Of a DNA stretch of 64,000 nucleotides, positions 46,819-54,921 are shown piece by piece. Made by a program: the position numbers and the translations under genes. How positions within the stretch are numbered: the stretch's first letter is position 1; the number at the start of each line of letters is the position of its first letter. The notes under the pieces were generated by a model. That model saw only the letters and a list, made by a program, of their open reading frames with translations. It searched no databases and was not told the origin of the DNA. The stretch is from Candidatus Omnitrophota bacterium (GTDB lineage Bacteria > Ratteibacteria > UBA8468 > B48-G9 > JAFGKM01), in assembly GCA_023819375.1 (NCBI GenBank), contig JAMWDI010000003.1, forward strand, positions 62,001 to 126,000. The letters are read 5' to 3'.

Positions 46819-49800
46819 TTAAAATACTGGATGTAAAGAATCGTCTCCAAGTATTTTTCTAATTTCTTCAATAAATTCTTCATTTAAATCAATTCCAAGA
46901 TTTCTTGGTTTTATTTTTACTTTTTTATTTCCATCTGAAATTATATTTATAAAAACAGGGTAGTTCCCATTAAATTTTATTAAAATTTCTTTAATCTTTA
47001 CAAGTTTTTCGTTTTCAATTGGCAATTTTAGATCTATTTCTATCTTTTTTAAGAATTTTTCCTTGACATTATTTACATTTGCCACATCATCAACAATAAT
47101 TTTTATTTCTTCTCCTTCTTTTTTTAATTTCCCTTTTACAAAAATTAGGCTGTTTACTCTTATTATTGTAGAATATTCATTATATATATTAGGATAAAAT
47201 AAAGCAATTATTTTTCCATCCATATTTTCAATTTCTCCTATCGCCATTTTTTCACCTTTTTTTCTTGTTGTTGTTCTTTTAATATCGGTTAGAATGCCAC
47301 CCCATATTACTTCTTCTCCTTCTTTTATTTTTTCTATATAATTTAAAGGCATTGAATAAATTTTTATCAAAGGAATATATTTTTCTACCGGATGTCCCGA
47401 AAGATAAACGCCAAGCATTTCTTTTTCATAAGTTAGTAATTTTATTTGAGGCCATTCTGGAAGTGAAGTTATTGCTTCTTTATTCAATGTTGGAATTAAT
47501 TTTTTTGTTTCTTTTGATGTAAAAATTTCAAATTGATTTCCATCCTTTACTTTTTGCATTTTTGAACCATGTTCAATAGCATCATCTATCATTGCGAAAA
47601 GTTGGGAACGCGGTATTTCTAAATAATCAAAAGCGCCAGCTTTAACTAAACTTTCTATAACTTTTTTGTTTACACTTCTTAAATTTACTCTTTCACAAAA
47701 ATCATATAAAGAAATAAATTTCCCAGATTTTCTACTTTCTAAAATTGACTTAACAGCAGCAGAACCAACATTTTTTATTGCTGCCAACCCAAAAATTATA
47801 TCATTCCCAAAGATTTTAAATTTTTCATCACTTTCACAAATATCAGGTGGTAAAACCCATATATTCATTCTTTCGCATTCTTCAATATACTCTGCTATTT
47901 TATCACTATTTCCTATTTCACTATTTAATAGTGCTGTCATAAATTCAAGAGGATAATGGGCTTTCAAATAGGCTGTTTGATAAGAAATTAAAGCATATCC
48001 TGCACTGTGGGACTTATTGAAGCCATAACCAGCAAATTTTGATATATTTTCAAATATTTTTTCTGCTACTTCTTTTGAAATTCCATTGGAAAGTGCTCCT
48101 TTAATAAATTTCTCTCTCATTTTTTCCATTTCTTCTGGAATTTTTTTACCCATCGCTTTTCTTAATATATCCGCTTCTCCCATAGTAAAATTTGCAAGTT
48201 TATTTGCTATCTGCATAACCTGTTCCTGATATAGAATTACACCATAAGTTGATTTTAAAATGGGCTCAAGTAGAGGATGGTCATACTTAATTTTAGATGG
48301 ATCTTTTTTTCTTTCAATATATTCTCTTACCATGCCACTTTTCATTGGTCCAGGTCTGTACAAAGCAAGAACAGCAATTATATCTTCAAATTTTTGTGGT
48401 TGAATTTCTTTTAGAAGATTGCGCATACCTGCGCTTTCAAGTTGGAATACTCCTATTGTTTCACCTTTAGAAAGGAGTTGATATGTTTTTTCGTCGTCAA
48501 GTGGGAATTCCTTAATTTCTATTTTTTTTCTTTCTTTAATGAGATTTAATGTGTCTTCTATAACAGAAAGAGTTTTAAGCCCAAGGATATCTATTTTTAA
48601 AAGTCCAATTTTTTCTATACATTCAAATTCATATTGTGTTGCAATTTCTCCATTTGGTCCTTTAAATAGAGGTACATATTCAGATACAGGGTTTTCAGTT
48701 ATAACAATTCCTGCTGCATGAATTGATGAATGTCTTGCAAGACCTTCCAGTTTTAAGGATATATCAAATAATTGTTTAATTTTTTCGTCATTTTCCATCA
48801 ATTCTCTTATTTCAGGATTTAAACTTACTTCTTCTTTCAATGTTTCACCATATTCATGTGTAATAAGTTTTGCTATTTTATCAACTTCAGAATAAGAGAA
48901 TCCAAGAGCCCTTCCTACGTCTCTTACAACTGCTCTTGCCTGAAGTGTTCCATAAGTCCCTATTTGACAGACATTTTCCTCTCCATACTTTTCTCTTATA
49001 TACTGGATAATTTCGTCTCTTCTTCTATCACAAAAATCTATATCTATATCTGGCAAACTGATCCTTTCAGGATTTAAAAATCTTTCAAATATGAGATTAT
49101 AAGTTATAGGGTTAATCTGAGTAATGTCAAGGAGATATGCTATTAAACTTCCTGCTGCTGAACCTCTACCAGGTCCTACTTTAATACCTCTTCTTTTTGC
49201 TTCATTAACAAAATCGTGAATTATTAAAAAATATCCTGAAAAGCCCATTTGTTTAATAATCTTGAATTCATAAGAAACTCTTTTTATTATTTCATTTTCA
49301 CTTTCTACATCAAAATTTTCAATTTCAATCCCAAATTTGTCTTTCAACCCTTTTTTAATCAAATCTGCAAGATATTCGTCAATATCCTTATTTGAAGGTG
49401 GATTAAATTTAGGGAGAAAATATTTATCAAAATCAAGGGCAAGGTTACATTTTTCAACGATTTCCTTTACAGTTTCTATGGCTTCTGGTAATTCTTTAAA
49501 TGTTTCAATCATTTCTTCAGGACTTTTAAAATAAATCTGATTTGTTTGAAATCTAAATCTATTAGGATCATCTATTTTTGTTTGAGTTTGAATACATAAT
49601 AAAACCTGATGAGCAAATTCATCTTCTTTGTAAAGATAATGACAATCATTTGTCGCAACAGGTTTAATTCCGGTTTTTTTACATATTTCAAGAAGTTGAG
49701 GTATTATTTTTTTCTCTTCTGGTAAATTTAATAACATTATTTCTATGTAAAAATTTCCTTTCCCAAAAATTTCTGAATATGTTCCTGCAATTTCAAGTGC

Positions 49801-50265
49801 TTTTTGAAATTCGTCATTTTTTAAATACCACGCAATTTCACCCTGAAGACACCCAGAAAGTCCAATTAAGCCTTTTGAGTAAGTTGATAAAACTTCTTTG
49901 TCTATTCTTGGTTTATAATAAATGCCCTCAAGGTAAGAAATAGTAGAAAGTTTCATAAGGTTTTTATAACCCTCTCTATCTTTTGCAAGCAAGGTTAAAT
50001 GGTATGGGAAGCGTTTTTCTCCTTCTAATTTTCTATCAAATCTTGATTTTTGTGCAACATACATTTCACTTCCAACTATAGGTTTAATACCATTTTCTAT
50101 ACATGTGGTATAAAACTTAATTGCACCTGCTAAAGTTCCGTGGTCAGTAATAGCAAGGGCTCTCATTTTCATTCTATGGGCAAGAGAAACAACTTCTTCT
50201 ATTCTACACATTCCATCAAGCAAACTATATTCAGTATGCAGATGAAGATGAACAAAATCTTTCAT
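46819..50265 (-). CDS. dnaE: DNA polymerase III alpha subunit
   Basis: 1148 aa, normal DnaE length. The N-terminal PHP domain starts VHLHLHTEYSLLDGMCRI with the metal-binding His residues kept. The polymerase core holds GPGRGSAAGSLIAYLLDI and the catalytic aspartates LPDIDIDFCDRRRDEII. Then come the HhH region, an OB-fold (GEEVIWGGILTDIKRTTTRKKG) and a short C-terminal tail. It is the replicative polymerase (DnaE1 type); no DnaE2 features are obvious. The start overlaps the guaB3-like stop by ATGA, inside the long minus-strand gene run. Confidence 0.97.
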   Translation of the reverse strand: MKDFVHLHLHTEYSLLDGMCRIEEVVSLAHRMKMRALAITDHGTLAGAIKFYTTCIENGIKPIVGSEMYVAQKSRFDRKLEGEKRFPYHLTLLAKDREGYKNLMKLSTISYLEGIYYKPRIDKEVLSTYSKGLIGLSGCLQGEIAWYLKNDEFQKALEIAGTYSEIFGKGNFYIEIMLLNLPEEKKIIPQLLEICKKTGIKPVATNDCHYLYKEDEFAHQVLLCIQTQTKIDDPNRFRFQTNQIYFKSPEEMIETFKELPEAIETVKEIVEKCNLALDFDKYFLPKFNPPSNKDIDEYLADLIKKGLKDKFGIEIENFDVESENEIIKRVSYEFKIIKQMGFSGYFLIIHDFVNEAKRRGIKVGPGRGSAAGSLIAYLLDITQINPITYNLIFERFLNPERISLPDIDIDFCDRRRDEIIQYIREKYGEENVCQIGTYGTLQARAVVRDVGRALGFSYSEVDKIAKLITHEYGETLKEEVSLNPEIRELMENDEKIKQLFDISLKLEGLARHSSIHAAGIVITENPVSEYVPLFKGPNGEIATQYEFECIEKIGLLKIDILGLKTLSVIEDTLNLIKERKKIEIKEFPLDDEKTYQLLSKGETIGVFQLESAGMRNLLKEIQPQKFEDIIAVLALYRPGPMKSGMVREYIERKKDPSKIKYDHPLLEPILKSTYGVILYQEQVMQIANKLANFTMGEADILRKAMGKKIPEEMEKMREKFIKGALSNGISKEVAEKIFENISKFAGYGFNKSHSAGYALISYQTAYLKAHYPLEFMTALLNSEIGNSDKIAEYIEECERMNIWVLPPDICESDEKFKIFGNDIIFGLAAIKNVGSAAVKSILESRKSGKFISLYDFCERVNLRSVNKKVIESLVKAGAFDYLEIPRSQLFAMIDDAIEHGSKMQKVKDGNQFEIFTSKETKKLIPTLNKEAITSLPEWPQIKLLTYEKEMLGVYLSGHPVEKYIPLIKIYSMPLNYIEKIKEGEEVIWGGILTDIKRTTTRKKGEKMAIGEIENMDGKIIALFYPNIYNEYSTIIRVNSLIFVKGKLKKEGEEIKIIVDDVANVNNVKEKFLKKIEIDLKLPIENEKLVKIKEILIKFNGNYPVFINIISDGNKKVKIKPRNLGIDLNEEFIEEIRKILGDDSLHPVF

Positions 50266-51422
50266 TTTTCCTTTTGTAATTTTTTAACTGTTTGATATAT
50301 TTTACCCTCTGTTTTTATTCCTGGGGCAATTGCAATTTCAACAAGTTGCATTTCTTTAATATTTTTTGCCCCAAGACAAGCCATTGAAAGTTTTAAGGCT
50401 CCGATTAGATTTTGACTTCCATCATCAACTCTTGCAGGGCCAAAAAGAATTTCTTTTAAAGTTCCAAATGTTCCTACTTTTATTCTTGTCCCTCTTGGCA
50501 AGTTTTCATCACTTGTAGCCATACCCCAGTGATAACCTCTACCAGGTGATTCTTCAGCCTTAACAAGTGCGGAACCAATCATAACTGCATCTGCTCCACA
50601 TGCAAATGCTTTACATATGTCTCCACTTGTTACCATTCCACCATCTGTTATTATTGGAACATATCTTCCTGTTTTTTTAAAATAAAAATCTCTTGCTGCA
50701 GCACAATCACACGTTGCAGTTACTTGAGGGACTCCTATCCCTAAAACTTCTCTTGTTGTACAAGCAGCCCCTGGCCCTATACCTACAAGAATTCCTTGCA
50801 CTCCTGCTTCCATAAGTTCATATGCAACTTCAAAAGTCACACAATTGCCGACTATAACAGGAATTTTTGCTTTTTTACAGAAAGAATGTAAATCTAATGG
50901 TTTATATTTTGAAGAAATATGTTTAACAGTTGTAACAGTGGACTGGACAACAAAAATATCAACTCCACAATTTTGAGCAATATCAAGATATCTTTCTGCA
51001 AAAAGTGGAATACAACTTACAGCACATATGACATTTTCCTTTTTTATTTCGTATATTCTCTGTTCTATCAATTTTTCTTTTACAGGCTCTTTATAAATGT
51101 TTTGAATAATTCTTGTTGACTCTTCTTGGCTTGAGGAAATAATTTCCTTTATAACACTATAAGGATCTTCGTATCTTGTGTAAATACCCATAAGATTTAA
51201 TACAGCAATTCCACCCATTTTGCCGAAAAGAACAGCAAATTTAGGATCTACAACTCCATCCATTGCAGCAGCAAAAATTGGAATTTTAAGTTTATAACCA
51301 CCTATTTCTGTTGTAATATCAACTTCTTCTGGATTTAAAGTCACAGTCCCTGGTACAAGAGAAATGTCGTCAAATCCATAACAAACTCTTGCTTTCCTAT
51401 TTATCCCTATCCACATTGCCAT
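50262..51422 (-). CDS. IMP dehydrogenase-related protein, GuaB3/GMP reductase-like
   Basis: 386 aa (beta/alpha)8 barrel without CBS domains. Catalytic Cys loop GIGPGAACTTREVLGIGVPQ and the phosphate-binding IITDGGMVTSGDICKAFACGADAVMIGSALV are those of the IMPDH/GMPR family; N-terminal YGFDDISLVPGTVTLNPEEVDI and length match the GuaB3 subgroup of cyanobacteria and actinobacteria, which makes GMP reductase-like activity a possibility. A GuaB-type enzyme with CBS domains is not in the window. Start ATG at 51422 has AAGGAGG six bases upstream. It overlaps rsmA by 26 bp and dnaE by 4 bp. Confidence 0.88.
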   Translation of the reverse strand: MAMWIGINRKARVCYGFDDISLVPGTVTLNPEEVDITTEIGGYKLKIPIFAAAMDGVVDPKFAVLFGKMGGIAVLNLMGIYTRYEDPYSVIKEIISSSQEESTRIIQNIYKEPVKEKLIEQRIYEIKKENVICAVSCIPLFAERYLDIAQNCGVDIFVVQSTVTTVKHISSKYKPLDLHSFCKKAKIPVIVGNCVTFEVAYELMEAGVQGILVGIGPGAACTTREVLGIGVPQVTATCDCAAARDFYFKKTGRYVPIITDGGMVTSGDICKAFACGADAVMIGSALVKAEESPGRGYHWGMATSDENLPRGTRIKVGTFGTLKEILFGPARVDDGSQNLIGALKLSMACLGAKNIKEMQLVEIAIAPGIKTEGKIYQTVKKLQKEK

Positions 51423-52281
51423 TTTTTCCTCCTTGCTTTAAATTTTTAATAATTTTATATAATTCATATATTTCTTCAGGAATTAACTGTTCAACCCTTT
51501 TTTCTGGAGAAATTCCAATTTTTTTAATTTCCTGTTCAAGCAATTCTTTTTCAATTTTAAAAACCTTTTTTATCACATTTGTAAGTTTTTTTCTTCTATA
51601 ACTGAAAATAAGAGGTAAAAACTCAAAAAACTTTTTTTCATTGTCAATTTCAAATCTTGGTTTTTCTAACGGTAAAATTTTAACAACAACTGATTCAACT
51701 TTTGGTTTTGGATAGAATATATTTTTATTTAAAGAATAACATATCTTCGTGTCTGTGTAAATATATAAAAGAACTGAAATAGAACTATACTGTTTTGTGC
51801 CAACTTTTCCAACAAATTTTTCACCTACTTCTTTCTGCACCGTTAAAAGAGCAAGTTTTATTTTTTTGTAAAATTTTAAAATATGAAAAAGAATAGGTGT
51901 GCTTAGGTAATAAGGAGTATTTCCAATAACTTTTACTTTTCCTTTAAAGGAATTCCAAAAATTTTCATCTGTGTTGAGAAAATCAGATTTTATTAAATGA
52001 AAATTTTCACAATTTGAAAAATTTTTTTCTAATATTCTACAGAAATTTTCGTCAATTTCAAAACCATAATATTCTTTTGCAATTTTTACAATTCCTTCAG
52101 TCAAAGCACCTAAGCCAGGCCCAATTTCAATAACAACGTCATTTTTTTTTAATTCTGCAAATGATAAAATTTTGTCTCTTGCATTTTTGTCAATAAGAAA
52201 ATGCTGTCCAAGATATTTTTTAATATTAATTTCTCCGTTATCTATAAGTTTTTTAATTTCTCTTAAAGTAAAAAACTTCAT
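51397..52281 (-). CDS. rsmA: 16S rRNA (adenine1518/1519-N6,N6)-dimethyltransferase
   Basis: 294 aa. LGQHFLIDKNARDKIL, the SAM motif VIEIGPGLGALTEG, motif IV NTPYYLSTPILF and the C-terminal PKPKVESVVVKI are the KsgA/RsmA pattern. It dimethylates the two adenines of the 3' terminal hairpin of 16S rRNA during 30S maturation. The C-terminus is extended by a helical Lys-rich stretch. In many bacteria rsmA neighbours pdxA and surA, and the same trio is seen here (pdxA 2 bp upstream). Confidence 0.95.
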   Translation of the reverse strand: MKFFTLREIKKLIDNGEINIKKYLGQHFLIDKNARDKILSFAELKKNDVVIEIGPGLGALTEGIVKIAKEYYGFEIDENFCRILEKNFSNCENFHLIKSDFLNTDENFWNSFKGKVKVIGNTPYYLSTPILFHILKFYKKIKLALLTVQKEVGEKFVGKVGTKQYSSISVLLYIYTDTKICYSLNKNIFYPKPKVESVVVKILPLEKPRFEIDNEKKFFEFLPLIFSYRRKKLTNVIKKVFKIEKELLEQEIKKIGISPEKRVEQLIPEEIYELYKIIKNLKQGGKNGNVDRDK

Positions 52282-52283
52282 TT

Positions 52284-53249
52284 TTATAAAAGGTATTTAA
52301 CAAGGAATTTGTAAGCGCATATAAAACTTTCTGGATTTGCTTTATTTTGATACGCAATATCAAAAGCAGTTCCATGTCCTGGGCTTGTTCTTTTTAATTT
52401 TATACCACCTGTAAAATTAATCATTTTGTTAAAGTAGAATGTTTTAAGAGGTATAAGTGCTTGATCATGATAAATGGTTATAATAAGATCAAATTCTTTC
52501 CTGAAAATAGAATCAGCAGGGAAGGGGCCTTTTATGTCTATTCCGTATTTTCTAATTTTTTCAATTGCAGGTTTTATAATTTTTATTTCTTCATCACCTA
52601 AAAGGCCATCTTCTCCTGCATGAGGATTAAGTCCACAAATAGCAATTTTAGGGTTTTTTATTTTTAACATTTTTAAGAATTCATAACCAATCTTTGTTTT
52701 TTCAATAATTAATTTTTCATTCAGATAAAGAAAAACTTCTTTCAAAGGAATATGAATTGTTAAGAGTAAAACCTTATATTTTCCTGCAATCATTATCATT
52801 GCATAATTTTTTTCTTTCAATTTTTCTGCAAGTAATTCTGTATGTCCTGGATAGTTATATCCTGCAAGAGACCAGCTCTTTTTTGAAATAGGAAGTGTTA
52901 CAAGCCCTTGTATAATTTTTTTTCTCCATAAATCAATACCCGAGATAACATAATTAAAAGAGGCTTTTCCACATATTTCATTGTCACAGCCGATAGGAAA
53001 ATTTTTGTTTTTAATTATTTCAGAAGGATATATATTCAAAAAATTTTCTTCAATTTCTTCACTTTTTGTTATTTTTTTTATCCTATAATTTAAATTTAAT
53101 ATTTCAAGATTTTTTTCAATGACTGGAATATCTCCAATTATAAGTGGAAAAAATTTATTAAATTTAATAATTTCTTCATAGCCCTTCAATAAAATTTCAG
53201 GCCCTATTCCTGCAGGGTCTCCAATTGTAATTCCTACAATTTTTTTCAT
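52284..53249 (-). CDS. pdxA: 4-hydroxythreonine-4-phosphate dehydrogenase
   Basis: 321 aa. ITIGDPAGIGPEILLKG, the metal-binding His in PGHTELLAE, CGLNPHAGEDGLLGDEE and TIYHDQALIPLK, and GTAFDIAYQNKANPESF close to the C-terminus are complete. It works in DXP-dependent pyridoxal phosphate synthesis; PdxB-F partners are not nearby, and PdxA2-type paralogues with other substrates exist. The start overlaps the stop of the SurA-like gene by 4 bp. The order surA-like, pdxA, rsmA matches the E. coli surA-pdxA-rsmA cluster. Confidence 0.94.
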   Translation of the reverse strand: MKKIVGITIGDPAGIGPEILLKGYEEIIKFNKFFPLIIGDIPVIEKNLEILNLNYRIKKITKSEEIEENFLNIYPSEIIKNKNFPIGCDNEICGKASFNYVISGIDLWRKKIIQGLVTLPISKKSWSLAGYNYPGHTELLAEKLKEKNYAMIMIAGKYKVLLLTIHIPLKEVFLYLNEKLIIEKTKIGYEFLKMLKIKNPKIAICGLNPHAGEDGLLGDEEIKIIKPAIEKIRKYGIDIKGPFPADSIFRKEFDLIITIYHDQALIPLKTFYFNKMINFTGGIKLKRTSPGHGTAFDIAYQNKANPESFICAYKFLVKYLL

Positions 53250-54043
53250 TGAATAATTTCAATTGGAATAGTTTTTTTTAATTTCTCAATATAATCTTTA
53301 TAAATTTCTGAGTACTTTGTTTTAAAAATTCTTTCTTTTATTTCCTTATATTTTTCATATTTACTCATTTCCATTGAGATTTTGTTTGTAAGGTATATAA
53401 CAATCCATTTCTGGTTAATTTGGAATGGTTCCATAATTGTATTTTTTTCTGCTTTTTCTAATTTTTCAAGAATTTCATTAATAATTTCTGAACTCTTAAG
53501 TTTTGCATATTCCATATCTTTAAGCAATTCCTGATTAAAATTTTTGCTAAAATTTTCTGCCTCTTCTTTATTTTCAAACCATTTAAAATAAAATTCATAT
53601 TCATTCATTTCGTTTCCAATTTTTTCATATTCTCTTGCGATTTCAAGAGGTGTGATTTCAATTTTATCTACGATTTCTTTTTTTATTAATTTTTTTATCT
53701 TCAAATTATTTTTTATTTCTTCCTCAAGTTGTAAACGAGTAATTCCAATACTTTTAAGATAGTTATAAAAATCCTGCAATGAAACAAAATTTTTCTTAAT
53801 TTTTTCAATTTCATTTGCTACTTCTTTTTCATTCACCTCTATCCCTTGTTTTTCTGCTTCGTAAAGAAGTAATCTTTCTTCTATCAAAGTCTTAAAAGCA
53901 AGGGGAAAACTGATATTTCCAATCTGAGATTTTATTAAAATATCCTTTTCAAAAATTGGTTTATTGCCTACAAAAGCCACTATTTTATTTTCACCAGAGA
54001 TAGAAAAAATAAACAGAGACAAAAAAAGAAAAAGTTTTTTCAT
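53246..54043 (-). CDS. SurA-N-terminal-like periplasmic chaperone without PPIase domain
   Basis: 265 aa with a signal peptide (KKLFLFLSLFIFSISG). IVAFVGNKPIFEKDILI … FPLAFKTLIEERLLLYEAEKQGIEVNEKEV matches the SurA N-terminal chaperone domain. The remaining part has no recognisable rotamase domain; it forms the helical C-terminal return. By position (surA-pdxA-rsmA) it is a SurA homologue for outer-membrane protein folding. It overlaps both neighbours by 4 bp. Confidence 0.82.
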   Translation of the reverse strand: MKKLFLFLSLFIFSISGENKIVAFVGNKPIFEKDILIKSQIGNISFPLAFKTLIEERLLLYEAEKQGIEVNEKEVANEIEKIKKNFVSLQDFYNYLKSIGITRLQLEEEIKNNLKIKKLIKKEIVDKIEITPLEIAREYEKIGNEMNEYEFYFKWFENKEEAENFSKNFNQELLKDMEYAKLKSSEIINEILEKLEKAEKNTIMEPFQINQKWIVIYLTNKISMEMSKYEKYKEIKERIFKTKYSEIYKDYIEKLKKTIPIEIIQ

Positions 54044-54921
54044 TTAATTTTCTCCTTAATAACATCTATTATATCTTGGTTTATAGTAACTTTACCTTTT
54101 CCCCTTAAATCTTTTATCAAATTTTCAACCTCTATTTTCTTTTTCTGTGAAAGAAGTATATTTTTTATAAGAGGTAATGCCTCTTCAAGAGTCATAATCC
54201 TTTTTTCAGTTCTTCCAGTAAGTTTTATTATATGATATCCCATTTCTGTTTTTATAATATTTGCCAGCACCTCTCCTGGTTTTAAATTCATAATTAAAGA
54301 TGCTATTTCTGGTTCAAGTTTTTCAACTTCAATCCAACCTATTTCTCCTCTTTTTTCTCTTGTAGATGATATTGATTCTGTTTCTGCAATCTTTTCGAAA
54401 GATTCACCATTTTTTAACCTTTCCAATATTTCATCTGCTTTTTCTTTTGTGCTTACAACTATTTCAGAAATTTGAACTCTTTCTGGAACAACAAATTCTT
54501 CAAGATGGGAATTATAATAATTTTTAATTTCATCCTCAGTAATTTTTATTTTATTGGCAAGAATATTTTCTACAAATTCATGAGTAAGGATTTCCATGTA
54601 ATAGTTTTTCATCTTGCTTTCTATTTTTTTTCTCAATTTTCTTTCATATTTTTTTGCATACTGAAAAAGCAAAATTTGATTTATATAATCATCAATAACA
54701 ATTTTAGGATCAATTAAAGAATATTCCTTATAAACTTCTGGTGAGTTTTTTATTTTTTCTACCAAAGCATCAATTGTAATTCTATAACCATTAACAACTG
54801 CTACAGTTTTTCTTTTTTCCATTATTATTGAAAATATTGCAACTCCTAAAATTAAAATGAAAATGGTTAAAGATAAAATCAAACTTTTCCATTTAGAAAA
54901 AAATACTTTAATTTTTTTCAT
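54040..54921 (-). CDS. Parvulin-type peptidyl-prolyl cis-trans isomerase, membrane-anchored (PrsA/SurA-like)
   Basis: 293 aa. One N-terminal transmembrane helix (~14-33), a SurA_N-like helical domain (VAVVNGYRITIDALVEKI … IDDYINQILLFQYAKK) and a rotamase domain from ~140 (ERVQISEIVVSTKEKADEILERLKNGESFEKIA … GEIGWIEVEKLEPEIASLIMNLKPGEV … GYHIIKLTGR). It should fold exported proteins at the periplasmic face. It stands between the GspK-like gene and the SurA-like gene with 4-bp overlaps on both sides, so the products are made together. Confidence 0.92.
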   Translation of the reverse strand: MKKIKVFFSKWKSLILSLTIFILILGVAIFSIIMEKRKTVAVVNGYRITIDALVEKIKNSPEVYKEYSLIDPKIVIDDYINQILLFQYAKKYERKLRKKIESKMKNYYMEILTHEFVENILANKIKITEDEIKNYYNSHLEEFVVPERVQISEIVVSTKEKADEILERLKNGESFEKIAETESISSTREKRGEIGWIEVEKLEPEIASLIMNLKPGEVLANIIKTEMGYHIIKLTGRTEKRIMTLEEALPLIKNILLSQKKKIEVENLIKDLRGKGKVTINQDIIDVIKEKIK